Assembly (NCBI RefSeq): GCF_022952855.1
Contig: NZ_JALJDX010000179.1
Coordinates: forward strand, 1 to 43,915
DNA: 43,915 bases
From: Pseudomonas sp. RGM2987
GTDB lineage: Bacteria > Pseudomonadota > Gammaproteobacteria > Pseudomonadales > Pseudomonadaceae
Direction of reading: 5' to 3'
Shown piece after piece: positions 17,057-26,061 of this stretch (positions are counted from its first letter, which is position 1; each line of letters opens with the position of its first letter). The notes beneath the pieces are model-generated. The model saw only the letters and a list, made by a program, of their open reading frames with translations. It was not told the origin of the DNA and made no database searches. A program made the position numbers and the translations under genes.

Positions 17057-17686
17057 GTGTAGACCCTCTTGAGTAAAGGTGAAGACGCCGAGGCATCGCT
17101 CGGCCAACAGACAGTGGCGGGTTTGCTGCTGGATGCGCAGGACATCGCCCTCGGCCAGGCGTATTCGATCCGCAACGCTCAGCTGACTGGCGCCCAGGAT
17201 CAGCACCAGGCGCATCGGCACGCTGTTCAACCACGGATCGAGCTTCAGGGGCGCGGGCGTCGCGACCGGGATTGGTAACCGCGTCAGCCAGAGCCTGCCC
17301 CGGGACGTTTGGAGCCAGGGCACTTCGTGAGTCGGCAGTTGCGTCGGGGCCACCGGTTCGATGTCCGACAGCCTGCTGTAACGCAACTCGTCCACCGCCA
17401 ACGGCAATGGTCTTGCCACCGTGCGAAACAACTCGACGATGCTTGGCAATGGGCATTCGCGCAGTAGCAACGAATGCAGCGCCGGCAACGATTGATGCAG
17501 CCAATCCCGCGCCATGACCAACCCATGCCAGCACCCGCTATCGCCCTCGGCGCAGAACCGCAAGTAACCGGGTCGCACCGGCAGCGTGCCCAAACCGGCG
17601 TCATTGCCGGCATGCCGCCAGCGTTGGATGGCCTGGGCATGCGCGTGAGCCAAAGGATCGACCCGGCGCAGCTTCAATTCACTCAT
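16769..17686 (-). CDS. sctQ: T3SS C-ring/sorting-platform protein SctQ (SpaO family)
   Basis: The 305-residue cytoplasmic protein would form the pods of the sorting platform and receive substrates. The N-terminal part is poorly conserved; the C-terminus (residues ~224-300, VDIDLGSLPVRLEFVLATHE onward) is a SPOA domain. Length equals Salmonella SpaO (303). It overlaps sctP by 4 bases and sctR by 8. An internal start at residue 211 would release the C-terminal domain as a separate protein (see the entry ending at 17056). Confidence 0.94.
   Translation of the reverse strand: MSELKLRRVDPLAHAHAQAIQRWRHAGNDAGLGTLPVRPGYLRFCAEGDSGCWHGLVMARDWLHQSLPALHSLLLRECPLPSIVELFRTVARPLPLAVDELRYSRLSDIEPVAPTQLPTHEVPWLQTSRGRLWLTRLPIPVATPAPLKLDPWLNSVPMRLVLILGASQLSVADRIRLAEGDVLRIQQQTRHCLLAERCLGVFTFTQEGLHMQSSDASPEGAPPPTVDIDLGSLPVRLEFVLATHEVDLASLAQIIAGQLIPLPEDAAQHIEVRANGKSVAQGELVQLDGQLGVELLKVYRSSAGE
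17064..17070 (-). promoter_or_regulatory. Internal ribosome binding site within sctQ
   Basis: AAGAGGG on the minus strand, 7 bases ahead of an in-frame ATG at 17056. It supports separate translation of the SctQ C-terminal domain. Confidence 0.7.
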
Positions 17687-18528
17687 GGGAAGGACCCGGC
17701 CTGTTCATCCGGGTCCTCATCCGGTGGCTGGCGGGCGCCGTGGCGCGACTGCTCGCCATCACGCTCTGCCAGGCGCCAGGCGGGCTCGCGAGCTTGCGCG
17801 AAAGGTTCCCTGAGTTGTTCCAGGACCTGGGCATTGCTGGGGCTGAGGGTCAGGTTCCGGGGGGGCTCCTCGACGGCCCGACTGATTGTCACCTGACCGC
17901 TGGCGAGCCCATTGTCGAACGGTACTTGCAGCCATCCGCGCCCTGGCGTGGGCAACGTCTCGGCCATGGGTTCGAGCGGTTGCGCCAGAGACATCGCGGG
18001 AGACGTGACGACGGCGGATACAACCGACCGCGCATGGCGCCCCCCCGGGAAACTCGCCGGCGCTTGGGGCAAAGGCTCATCGACGCCGGGCGATAACCGC
18101 ACCTGTGTATCGCTCGACAAATCCAACGGCATTGGTTCAGACAGCACCGAAGATGGCGTTGTTTTTTCGCCGATGGAAAAGGCAAGGTCCAAGCGTTGCG
18201 GCACCGGCGGCTGCATCCACTGATCGACCGGCAAGCCTGCTGACGGAACAGGGACAGGCTTCACGCCCGAGGCACTCGGTCGCGCCCCATCGGGCTCGGC
18301 GTTCTCTGTCCCCTGAGCACTGCTCGTCGAAGGCCAGGCTAGTGCAGCAGCGGCTTGCAGCGCGGCCCGATGCGGTCGAATCAGCGCAACCACCAGGTCC
18401 AACACGCCTTGTGGCAATTGATCCTCCTGCGCCGGGACCAGCTTGTCGTGCAACTCATCCATCGGGTCATCATCGACCGGGTCCAGGGCCTGGACCGGTC
18501 GAGCCGTCAGCGGAGACAACTCTTTCAT
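17683..18528 (-). CDS. sctP: T3SS needle-length regulator SctP (SpaN/InvJ family)
   Basis: This 281-residue protein is rich in Pro, Ser, Gln and Ala and low in complexity, as needle-length rulers are. Near the C-terminus there is a short conserved-looking stretch (GWLQVPFDNGLASGQVTISR) where the T3S4 domain is expected. Identity relies largely on its place between sctO and sctQ (the invJ position). It overlaps sctO and sctQ by 4 bases each. Confidence 0.8.
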   Translation of the reverse strand: MKELSPLTARPVQALDPVDDDPMDELHDKLVPAQEDQLPQGVLDLVVALIRPHRAALQAAAALAWPSTSSAQGTENAEPDGARPSASGVKPVPVPSAGLPVDQWMQPPVPQRLDLAFSIGEKTTPSSVLSEPMPLDLSSDTQVRLSPGVDEPLPQAPASFPGGRHARSVVSAVVTSPAMSLAQPLEPMAETLPTPGRGWLQVPFDNGLASGQVTISRAVEEPPRNLTLSPSNAQVLEQLREPFAQAREPAWRLAERDGEQSRHGARQPPDEDPDEQAGSFP

Positions 18529-18980
18529 CGCCGCACCCTCATCATCTCTTCCAACTCCCGTTCTTCCCGGCGAACCGCCTCGAGTCGTTGCAGGCGCAAC
18601 GCCTGTCGGACCGCGTGTTCGTACTTGTCGTGTTTTCGCTGCACCTCATGCAGTTGTTCACGCAACTGCAGCACGTGCTGTTCAACGGCCCGATATCGCT
18701 GATCCACCCGGTCACGCTCGACGCGCAACAGGTCGATCCGTCGGCGAATGACTGCCTGGGTCCGCAATAGCGCCAGCAGTTGTCCGTGGTCCAGCACGCA
18801 ATCGGTGGCCCGGTGACTTGCCAACAAGCGTTGCAACGCCGCCTCCTGTTCGTCGAAGCCAGAGCGTTCCAGCAGCAGCGGCTGCAACTGCTGCCGGGCA
18901 CGCAATACAGCCTGTTCGCCGCGCTGGCAACGCAAGTGACTGAACGCCAACAGGCGCCGCCGCTCAGCCAGCGAGTTCAT
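18525..18980 (-). CDS. sctO: T3SS central stalk protein SctO (SpaM/InvI family)
   Basis: The 151-residue protein is almost entirely charged helix (Arg/Glu/Gln/Leu), forming a two-stranded coiled coil like FliJ, which sits in the ATPase ring and contacts SctV. The ATG at 18980 overlaps sctN by 17 bases; the longer open frame to 19334 is an sctN shadow. Length equals InvI (147). Confidence 0.85.
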   Translation of the reverse strand: MNSLAERRRLLAFSHLRCQRGEQAVLRARQQLQPLLLERSGFDEQEAALQRLLASHRATDCVLDHGQLLALLRTQAVIRRRIDLLRVERDRVDQRYRAVEQHVLQLREQLHEVQRKHDKYEHAVRQALRLQRLEAVRREERELEEMMRVRR

Positions 18981-20265
18981 GCAGCCTGCGCAAGGTTTCG
19001 TCCAGCTCACAACGTTCGCTGGTTGGCTGGCGCAGCCATTGATCGAGGGCTTCGCGACGCTGCATTGCCTGGTCGTTGGCGGCGTCGACGCCCGGGCTGT
19101 ACTCACCCATGTCGAGGAAAACCTGCAGCTGTTCCAGACGCGCCAGCAGCGCTCGGGTCGACGCCGCCAGTTGCTGGACCTGTGGCGTGGTGACCTGCGT
19201 TGCCACGCGGCTGACGCTGCGCAACACGTCAATAGCCGGGTAATGCCCTTTGGCCGCCAGGGCGCGGCTGAGGTAGACGTGGCCGTCGAGAATCGAGCGG
19301 ATTTCCTCGGCAATCGGGTCCGGCTCATCGTCACTTTCCAACAGGATGGTGTACCAGGCCGTGATACTCCCCGAAGCCGTCACTCCAGGTCGCTCCAGCA
19401 AGCGCGGCAAGGCATCGAACACCGAGGCCGGATAGCCGCGCCGCGCCGGCGCCTCGCCGGCCGCCAGGGCCAGGTCGCGGCGGGCGCGGGCGTAGCGGGT
19501 CAAGGAGTCGAGCAACAACACCACGCGCCGCCCCTGATCGCGAAAATATTCGGCGATGGTGGTGGCTTGCAGCGCCGCATTGCAGCGATCCACCGAGGAA
19601 AAATCCGATGTCGCGTACACCACCACGCAGCGCCCACGCTTAGGCGACTGACGCAGGCGCGCGATGAACTCGGTCACCTCACGCCCGCGCTCGCCAATCA
19701 GGCCGATCACGAACACCTCGGCGTCGGTGTGCTCGATCAGCATGTCGATCAAGGTGGTCTTGCCGGAACCGGCAGCGGCGAAAATGCCGATGCGCTGGCC
19801 AACGCCGCAGGTCAGCAAGCCGTCGATGACCCGTATGCCGGTGTGCAAGGCCTCGGCCACCGGCCGCCGCTGCTGGTAAGACGGCGGGTCGGCGTCCACC
19901 GGACAGTCCCGTTGCGCGACCGCCGTCGACGGCGCCAAGCGCTCGACCACCGTGCCCTGGGGATCAACCACGCTGCCGAGCAAGGCGTCGCTGCAAGTCA
20001 GTTGCAGGGTTGCGCCGGTGGGCACGATCATCGATTCCCGGGACAAACCCTTGGCATCGCCGAGCAGACTGAGCAGGACTGACCCAGGCTTGAAACCGAT
20101 CACCTGGGCCCTGGCCGTCACCTCGGGCAAATGCCAGTGGCGACGCACTTCACAGACCTCACCGACCACCACGTTCGTCAATGCCGCTTCGATCAATGGG
20201 CCACTCAGGCGCAAGGGATGGGCGCCGTATCGTTCCAATACGAGTGGGATATCCGGAGGCGTCAT
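18964..20265 (-). CDS. sctN: T3SS ATPase SctN (InvC family)
   Basis: This 433-residue ATPase strips chaperones from substrates and energises export. Visible are the Walker A motif [10 protein letters not shown] near residues 163-172, the Walker B strand [19 protein letters not shown] and the [11 protein letters not shown] motif. The ATG at 20265 has GGGAG about 9 bases upstream and gives the InvC length (431); a longer frame to 20298 would overlap sctV. Only 13 bases separate it from sctV, so invB, found here in Salmonella, is missing. Confidence 0.97.
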   Translation of the reverse strand: MTPPDIPLVLERYGAHPLRLSGPLIEAALTNVVVGEVCEVRRHWHLPEVTARAQVIGFKPGSVLLSLLGDAKGLSRESMIVPTGATLQLTCSDALLGSVVDPQGTVVERLAPSTAVAQRDCPVDADPPSYQQRRPVAEALHTGIRVIDGLLTCGVGQRIGIFAAAGSGKTTLIDMLIEHTDAEVFVIGLIGERGREVTEFIARLRQSPKRGRCVVVYATSDFSSVDRCNAALQATTIAEYFRDQGRRVVLLLDSLTRYARARRDLALAAGEAPARRGYPASVFDALPRLLERPGVTASGSITAWYTILLESDDEPDPIAEEIRSILDGHVYLSRALAAKGHYPAIDVLRSVSRVATQVTTPQVQQLAASTRALLARLEQLQVFLDMGEYSPGVDAANDQAMQRREALDQWLRQPTSERCELDETLRRLHELAG

Positions 20266-20278
20266 CGGCACATACTCC

Positions 20279-22327
20279 CTAGAGCGTCTTGATGACATTG
20301 ACCGAAACCGTCTCGCTGATCTCGCCGAACGACATCACGTCCAGCTCGCGGAAACGTCCCTCGACCAGCTTCTTGATGTAGCGCCGCACATCCACCGAAC
20401 ACAGCAGCACCAGGTCCTTGTGGGCGATGTGCACGCTGTCGAGGCCGACACTGAGGCGGTCCATCAACTCTTCCGATTCGGCCGGCTCCAGGTTGAGGAA
20501 ACTGCCGCCGGAGGTCTGGCGAATACCCCGGCGCACCACCTCTTCGAATTCCGGCGACAGCAGCAGGACCCGCAGGTCGTTGCCCTGGGCAAACTTGTTG
20601 CTGATGTAGCGGGCCATGGCGCCGCGCACATGCTCGACCAGCGCCAGCACGTCCTTTTCCCGGGAGGCCCAGTGGGCCAGCGACTCGAGGATCAGTTTCA
20701 TGTTGCGCACGGAAATGCGCTCGCTGATCAGCCGTTGCAGTACTTCGGCGATCTTCTGCACCGTGACGTGGCGATACACTTCCTTGAGCAGGTCCGGGTA
20801 GCGCGTTTCCATTTCATCGAGCAGTTGCTTGGTTTCCTGCACGCCGAAAAACTCGCGGATATTGCGCGCCAGCAACGTGACCAGGCAGCGATAGCATTCC
20901 TCATCGGCCGGGCGCAGGTGATAGCCCAGTTGCTGCACCCGCTCGCGGTCGGCCGCGCTGACCCAGACGCCACTTTGGCGATTGCTGTCGCTGCCGCGCA
21001 CCAGGGCAAAACCCAGTGGCTCAAGCTCAGGGGAATAATCCAGCAGCCGCCAGTGCTCGAAGTGGATATCGAACTGCTCGGCGCGCACCTCATTGATCAA
21101 CACCGCCACCTGATGAGCCGGCAGCGCCTCGCTGGCCCGCAGTCGCGGCTCGGGAATGCGCAGGCCGTAATCGACGAAGAACTGGCTGCGAAAGCGCGCG
21201 GCCCAGCGCTGCGTTTCCAGCGCCGGCAATCGCGCGCTGGGAACCAGCAGCATTAACGCGATGGTTTCCGTGGCAATGTTGTCGACGTCCTCGAGCAAGC
21301 CCGACTCGTTCTGCGCCGTGTCCTGTCCGGCCGGTTCGGCACGGCTTTCGCCCGTACCCTGGCGCAAGCCCCTGCGCTGGCGCACAAACACCACCAGCCC
21401 CAGCACGCTGGCAATCGACAGAAAGGTCAACAACGGAAACCCCGGCAGCAGGCCGACGCCCACCGCCAGCAACGCAGTGACGCCAAGGACGAACGGGTTG
21501 CCGAGCATCTGCGTGAGCATGTTGCGCCCCAGGTTGCTGTCGTCGCCATTGACCCGGGTGACGATGAAACCGGCACCGATGGCGATCAGCAGCGCCGGAA
21601 TCTGCGCCACCAGCCCATCGCCGATGGTCAACAGCGTGTAGGTCGACAAGGCCGTGGACAGGTCCATGCCCAACTGCCCGACACCGATGGCCATGCCGCC
21701 GATGAAATTGACGAAGATGATGATGATGCCGGCGATGGCATCGCCCTTGATGAATTTCATCGCGCCGTCGAACGAGCCGTACAGCTGGCTTTCGCGCTCC
21801 AGCACGCTGCGCTTTTCCCGGGCCTGGGCCGCATCGATGGCGCCGGCCTTGAGGTCGCCGTCGATGCTCATCTGCTTGCCCGGCATGCCGTCCAGGGAGA
21901 AACGCGCCGCGACTTCGGCGACCCGTTCCGAGCCTTTGGTGATGACGATGAACTGGACGATGGTGACGATGGAAAAAATCACGAAGCCGACCACCAGGCT
22001 TTCGCCGATCACGAAGTCACCGAACGAGGCGATGATCTCGCCGGCATCGGCCTGGCTGAGGATCAAGCGACTGGTGCTGATCGACAGCGCCAGGCGAAAC
22101 AGCGTGGTCAGCAACAGCAAGGCCGGGAAGGTCGAGTAGCTGAGGATCCGCTCGATGTAGAACGAACCCATGAACACCAGCAGCGAAATGACGATGTTGA
22201 GGCCGATGAGAAAATCCACCAGCACCGTTGGCAGAGGGATGATCAGCATGGCGATGATCATCACCATCAAGCTCAGGATCAGCAGCTCCGGGCGCGCGCC
22301 GACGCTGCGCAAAAACACGTTGAGCAT
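20279..22327 (-). CDS. sctV: T3SS export-gate protein SctV (InvA family)
   Basis: The 682-residue protein has about eight N-terminal membrane helices (residues ~15-320), with the FHIPEP-type region containing [20 protein letters not shown] and the proton-path segment after it, and a large cytoplasmic domain that forms the nonameric ring which binds chaperone-substrate complexes. Length matches InvA (685). It follows sctW by 23 bases. Confidence 0.97.
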   Translation of the reverse strand: MLNVFLRSVGARPELLILSLMVMIIAMLIIPLPTVLVDFLIGLNIVISLLVFMGSFYIERILSYSTFPALLLLTTLFRLALSISTSRLILSQADAGEIIASFGDFVIGESLVVGFVIFSIVTIVQFIVITKGSERVAEVAARFSLDGMPGKQMSIDGDLKAGAIDAAQAREKRSVLERESQLYGSFDGAMKFIKGDAIAGIIIIFVNFIGGMAIGVGQLGMDLSTALSTYTLLTIGDGLVAQIPALLIAIGAGFIVTRVNGDDSNLGRNMLTQMLGNPFVLGVTALLAVGVGLLPGFPLLTFLSIASVLGLVVFVRQRRGLRQGTGESRAEPAGQDTAQNESGLLEDVDNIATETIALMLLVPSARLPALETQRWAARFRSQFFVDYGLRIPEPRLRASEALPAHQVAVLINEVRAEQFDIHFEHWRLLDYSPELEPLGFALVRGSDSNRQSGVWVSAADRERVQQLGYHLRPADEECYRCLVTLLARNIREFFGVQETKQLLDEMETRYPDLLKEVYRHVTVQKIAEVLQRLISERISVRNMKLILESLAHWASREKDVLALVEHVRGAMARYISNKFAQGNDLRVLLLSPEFEEVVRRGIRQTSGGSFLNLEPAESEELMDRLSVGLDSVHIAHKDLVLLCSVDVRRYIKKLVEGRFRELDVMSFGEISETVSVNVIKTL

Positions 22328-22350
22328 TCAGACAGCCCTGCGCGACAACA

Positions 22351-23457
22351 TCATGAACCAGCGCCGGCGCGACGCCGGTCGATGCTTTCGTGGGCATAAG
22401 CCACGTCCGCCAGGCGCGTGAACTGCTCGGCCAGGCGCAACGGTGCCTGTTCATCGACAAACAACGACGGCGGCAATTGCAGGCAGAGGCGGCGCAGGGT
22501 CTGCAACAACATCGAGCGCTGACGATGGGAACTGAGCAGCATCCGTTCCCCCAGCGCACCGAGCAGCAGTTGGTCGAGTTCATCCGGGTAGGTCAGTACG
22601 CCGCACAGGAACACCAGCCAGTCGGGTTCAAAGGGGTTGTGCTGACAAATGAGCGCATCGCCGAGCAGCGCGCCGATAAACAGTTCGTCGGCGGAGCGCA
22701 GGCGCTTGAGGTCGGTCACCCGGCTCAACAGCTGACCGAATTCGGCCCGTGAGCAACTGGGATCCTGGGCGCAAATATCGGTGAGCAGCGCGGCTTCGAC
22801 GAAGGCCAGTACGTTCATGCGTTGGGGCGGGCCGTACAGGGCGATCCAGTCCTGATAACAACTGAGCGGCCCCTCGTCGGACTCGAGGAAATCCCGGTAG
22901 GTCTCACGCAGCAGGCCGGCCCGCACCGCCATGCTCGCACCGAACATCCTGGCCTTGAGCGCCGCGTTGATCCCGGCGTTCAGGCGCTTGGGCGAAGCTT
23001 GGGCGACCACGGTCTGCAACAGCGTTTCAAGGCGCTGGCGGGTGGCGGTTTCCAGTTGGCGACGGCGCAGCAATTCTCGCAGCACCAGCGCCAGGTCGCT
23101 GTCATCGGGGAACAGCTGGCGGGCCATCTGCAGCAGCCAGGCAATGGGTCTGTCCGCCAGTCGAGCCAGGCTCAGCACCTGCCGTGCCTTGGGCAGGGTG
23201 TCGTCTTCCAGCACTCTTTCGAAGGTCTCGGTCAGCGCGTCGGTCTTCTGCTCGAACAGCCGTCGGCCACGAAATTGGGTCAGGGCCGCCGACAGCTCGT
23301 CACTGATCTGCACGATGCGCTGGGCCACGGCGGCGGTCGTGCTGTCGTCCAGCACGGTGTCGGCAGCCGCTTGCGGTTGTGGATGCTCGGCGGCCTTCTC
23401 GGCATTCAGCCGCGCCTGGGCGGCCCGGCCGCCGCTGGAAATCGGTGGCAGGATCAT
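22351..23457 (-). CDS. sctW: T3SS gatekeeper SctW (InvE family)
   Basis: The 368-residue cytoplasmic protein (InvE is 372) would impose the order of export, translocators before effectors. It shows the helical YopN/InvE architecture: a disordered N-terminus, then helices including LSAALTQFRGRRLFEQKTDA and the LARLADRPIAWLLQMARQLF region. It overlaps the sctC stop by 4 bases. Confidence 0.93.
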   Translation of the reverse strand: MILPPISSGGRAAQARLNAEKAAEHPQPQAAADTVLDDSTTAAVAQRIVQISDELSAALTQFRGRRLFEQKTDALTETFERVLEDDTLPKARQVLSLARLADRPIAWLLQMARQLFPDDSDLALVLRELLRRRQLETATRQRLETLLQTVVAQASPKRLNAGINAALKARMFGASMAVRAGLLRETYRDFLESDEGPLSCYQDWIALYGPPQRMNVLAFVEAALLTDICAQDPSCSRAEFGQLLSRVTDLKRLRSADELFIGALLGDALICQHNPFEPDWLVFLCGVLTYPDELDQLLLGALGERMLLSSHRQRSMLLQTLRRLCLQLPPSLFVDEQAPLRLAEQFTRLADVAYAHESIDRRRAGAGS

Positions 23458-25088
23458 GGGGCTGACATCCGGAAATAAGAACGGCGCAAGCGCTCGTGTT
23501 GCTCGGGGGTCAGCAACGACCCGCCGTTTCCAGGCAAGTTCGGCTCCAGGGCTTCGAGAATTTCCTTGGGCTGGATCAGGAACACCCGCACCGTGTTGGC
23601 CGAGCGATCCTGGCGGTAGCTGAACAAGCGCCCGAGCCAGGGAATCGAACCCAACACCGGTACGCGGCCAATCTGCTCGCCGTGGTCGTCGCGGGTGAAA
23701 CCGCCCACCAACAGACTCTTGCCCTGGGGCACCCTGGCCACGGTGCTGATACGCGTGCGCCCTACCGTCGGCAACGCACCCTGGCGCTCGCCCTGCCCCG
23801 GGTTCTCGACCTCGTTGCCGTCCTCGATATTGAGCGACATCTCGATCTCATCCGCCTGGGCGAACCGTGGCAGCACGCTCACCAGCGTGCCGTAGGTCAC
23901 GTGTTGCAGGTCGACGCTGCGCTCGCCCACCAACGGCGCGTAGAACGTGCGGTTGTTGTCGAAGATCGCCGGCACGTTCTCTTGGGTCAGGATGACTGGT
24001 CGCGAGACCACGTTGGCGCGCTGGGTGCGCTCCAGCGCCAGGACCCGGGTGACGAACGAAGCACCATCGAGGGTGGTGGTCGAACCGGCGTTGAGCGAAG
24101 CGCTGAAGCTGCCGCCGGATTTCACTGCGCCTTGCCAGTTGATGCCCAACTGGTTGAGTTCATCCTTGTGCAGATCGATGATCCACAGCGACAGCTCGAC
24201 GTGTCGTTTCGAGGTGTCCAGCGCGCTCACCAGGTTCTCGATGAAGCGCACCTGCTCCGGCAACCCCTTGACCAACAGGCTGTTGGTGTCCGGGTAGGCC
24301 ACCACCCGGATGTTGCCGGCGGCGACTTCTCGGGCAATCACCCGGGGCGCGGTCGGGTCCTGTTCCGAAGCGCTGCTCGTCAGGCCTTCCAGGGGAAAAA
24401 CCGGCATCGACCCCCGAGATCGCGGAGCAGGAGCTTGCGCCACCAACGGTTCGACCGATTGTTTCTCGCCGCGCAACAGCTCCTCAATCACCGTTGCCAA
24501 GCCGGGAATGGTCACCTTGTCATCGCGCAGTTCGTATCGGCGATCACTGACAAAGGTGTTGCGCACCTGGATCACGCCGATCTGCTGCCTGCCCAGCAGC
24601 AGTTCCGAACGCTGGTTATCCATCAACTGCGCAGCTTGCAGCACGATGTCGACATAGATCGGCGGCCCGGACACGTGAAAGGTGCGCAAGCCGTCGTTGC
24701 GCAGCGGATAGCGCGTGTCGTGCAGCCCCGACTGTTGCAGGAAAGCCAGCAGCCTGGCCACGGTCAGGGTCTGCAAGGACGCCATCGAGCTTTTGATTTC
24801 CGCGGCGTCATACAGGTAGATCGCCTGGCCGTCGCTGTACCAGATCAGCCCCATCCGGGCGCTGACCCGTTCGAAGGTCTGTTGCGGCGAGCGCAGGTCG
24901 AACGTGCCGCCGATCCGCTTGACCGCTGCGCCCTTGCTGACGATCACCGGCTTGCCGAGGGAGGCGGACAGCTCGCTGAAAAAGGTTCGTGCGCTCTGCT
25001 CGCGGGCTTCGAAGGTATACACATCAGCCTGCGCGACGACGGGGACGAGCAGCCATGAAATGAGCAGGAAAATCCATCGACGGCCCAT
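23454..25088 (-). CDS. sctC: T3SS outer-membrane secretin SctC (InvG family)
   Basis: The 544-residue protein has a signal peptide (IFLLISWLLVPVVAQA), N0/N1/N3 periplasmic domains (from YTFEAREQSARTFFSELSAS) and the secretin core, with the RANVVSRPVILTQENVPA and TRISTVARVPQGKSLLVGGF motifs. The ATG at 25088 puts the signal peptide at the N-terminus and leaves 4 bases after invF. InvG of Salmonella is 562 residues and needs the pilot lipoprotein InvH; no invH-like gene is seen here. Confidence 0.97.
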   Translation of the reverse strand: MGRRWIFLLISWLLVPVVAQADVYTFEAREQSARTFFSELSASLGKPVIVSKGAAVKRIGGTFDLRSPQQTFERVSARMGLIWYSDGQAIYLYDAAEIKSSMASLQTLTVARLLAFLQQSGLHDTRYPLRNDGLRTFHVSGPPIYVDIVLQAAQLMDNQRSELLLGRQQIGVIQVRNTFVSDRRYELRDDKVTIPGLATVIEELLRGEKQSVEPLVAQAPAPRSRGSMPVFPLEGLTSSASEQDPTAPRVIAREVAAGNIRVVAYPDTNSLLVKGLPEQVRFIENLVSALDTSKRHVELSLWIIDLHKDELNQLGINWQGAVKSGGSFSASLNAGSTTTLDGASFVTRVLALERTQRANVVSRPVILTQENVPAIFDNNRTFYAPLVGERSVDLQHVTYGTLVSVLPRFAQADEIEMSLNIEDGNEVENPGQGERQGALPTVGRTRISTVARVPQGKSLLVGGFTRDDHGEQIGRVPVLGSIPWLGRLFSYRQDRSANTVRVFLIQPKEILEALEPNLPGNGGSLLTPEQHERLRRSYFRMSAP

Positions 25089-25092
25089 CGAG

Positions 25093-25824
25093 TCACTTGC
25101 CCGGCAAGTAGGTGATGTCCGCCAGGCTGCTGGGCGCAAAGCCCACCAGTTCACGGACTTCCTTGGAGAAGTGCGACGAAGAGGCAAAGCCGAACTCCAG
25201 CGCCACGTCGGTCAGCGAGCCGTCCTCAAGACTCATGTTCAACAGCGCCTGGGCCGTGCGCCAGCCGCGCAAGGCTGGCTTGGCGGCACAGCCCAGGGCT
25301 TGTCGGCAGAGCCTGCGAAAATGCGAGACCGATACGCCATAGCGCCGGGCCAGGGCGTTGAGTTTTTCGCTGCGGGTGCCCTGTTCCAACAAAAACCGCA
25401 CCAGCCCGTAGCTTTCGTGATGCCGCAACAGGTTGGCGAACCGGTGGTAGTCCGCTCCGGCGCCCATCGCTTGTTCGATGTACCAGCGTTCGAATCGCTC
25501 CGGGGACCGGACGACCTCATCCGCCACCGGCAGCATTGCCCAGGGCTCGACAGCCGCCCGCTGGTCGACGAAGGCATCGCTCATGTCGAGAAACGCCTGC
25601 AACTTCACCAGTGGTGCTTCGCACACTGATCGCGCGCTCAGCACTGCACCGTTGGCGTGCAGCCCATCCCTGAGCACCAGCAGCCCTTGCCAACCGGCCG
25701 GCAGGCAGTCGCTCAGGCCAGACCGTGCAGCGCCCAGTTGAACCGGGCGGGCGCCGACATGCAGATGCATCACGGGTGCGTGCAACTCAGGCAATGCCGT
25801 GGCACGAAATGAAGGTTCCTGCAC
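25093..25824 (-). CDS. invF: AraC-family activator InvF
   Basis: The regulator has a C-terminal pair of helix-turn-helix motifs (LNALARRYGVSVSHFRRLCR and SLTDVALEFGFASSSHFSKE). The open frame continues upstream to a TTG at 26019 with an ATG at 26001, but neither has a ribosome site, and that DNA holds nasS control elements on the other strand. The GTG at 25824 has AGAGGAG with a 6-base spacer and gives 243 residues, close to Salmonella InvF (249). With SicA it would activate effector and translocator genes. It heads the apparatus operon, 4 bases before sctC. Confidence 0.88.
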   Translation of the reverse strand: MQEPSFRATALPELHAPVMHLHVGARPVQLGAARSGLSDCLPAGWQGLLVLRDGLHANGAVLSARSVCEAPLVKLQAFLDMSDAFVDQRAAVEPWAMLPVADEVVRSPERFERWYIEQAMGAGADYHRFANLLRHHESYGLVRFLLEQGTRSEKLNALARRYGVSVSHFRRLCRQALGCAAKPALRGWRTAQALLNMSLEDGSLTDVALEFGFASSSHFSKEVRELVGFAPSSLADITYLPGK

Positions 25825-25830
25825 AGCCGT

Positions 25831-25837
25831 CTCCTCT
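25831..25837 (-). promoter_or_regulatory. Ribosome binding site deciding the invF GTG start
   Basis: AGAGGAG on the minus strand, 6 bases before the GTG at 25824. It is much better than anything before the upstream ATG (26001) or TTG (26019). Confidence 0.75.
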
Positions 25838-25917
25838 GCTGCGTGGCGATGGGAAGCGCCACAGGATGGAAGACCCAGCGCCTTGAATCCTGATGGAAAG
25901 CTGATCAGTCCGGGGGC

Positions 25918-25933
25918 TGGCATATGCCTTGCA
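25918..25933 (+). promoter_or_regulatory. Sigma-54 promoter of nasS-nasT
   Basis: TGGCATATGCCTTGCA has GG at 25919-25920 and GC at 25931-25932, the exact 12-base offset of -24/-12 promoters. Transcription would begin near 25944, inside what has been an open frame ahead of invF. This suggests nitrogen-limitation control (NtrC is the usual partner; no certain enhancer site was found). Confidence 0.7.
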
Positions 25934-25958
25934 CCACTAAGGGTCATCGGCGCCCATC

Positions 25959-25996
25959 GCAATTGAGTGCCAGACTGTTCAAAGGACAACGGCGTC
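25959..25996 (+). ncRNA. Probable NasT (ANTAR) target hairpins in the nasS leader
   Basis: Two short hairpins with six-base loops, ATTGAG (25962-25967) and AACGGC (25988-25993), both have A at position 1 and G at position 4, the ANTAR target rule. Each stem is only three pairs plus a mismatch, and an alternative hairpin with stem 25975-25979/25988-25992 overlaps the second one. The call leans on the same promoter-hairpins-terminator order seen at nasA and nirB. Confidence 0.45.
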
Positions 25997-26015
25997 GTCA
26001 TCCGGCCTTGCTCGG

Positions 26016-26042
26016 GCAACCGACCGGGTGCGGCGCTTTTTT
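26016..26042 (+). terminator. Leader terminator upstream of nasS
   Basis: A GC-rich hairpin (26016-26021 with 26026-26031, one mismatch) is followed, after GGCGC, by six T's at 26037-26042. It lies between a sigma-54 promoter and nasS, so it is an attenuator rather than the end of a gene. Confidence 0.55.
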
Positions 26043-26061
26043 ATGTGGAAGGTGATGCGCG

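Noticed and set aside
18981..19334. N-terminal extension of SctO
   Set aside because: It lies wholly within sctN in another frame; the ATG at 18980 gives the family length.
25825..26019. N-terminal extension of InvF from TTG 26019 or ATG 26001
   Set aside because: No ribosome site, composition unlike the rest, and overlap with a sigma-54 promoter and terminator for nasS on the other strand.
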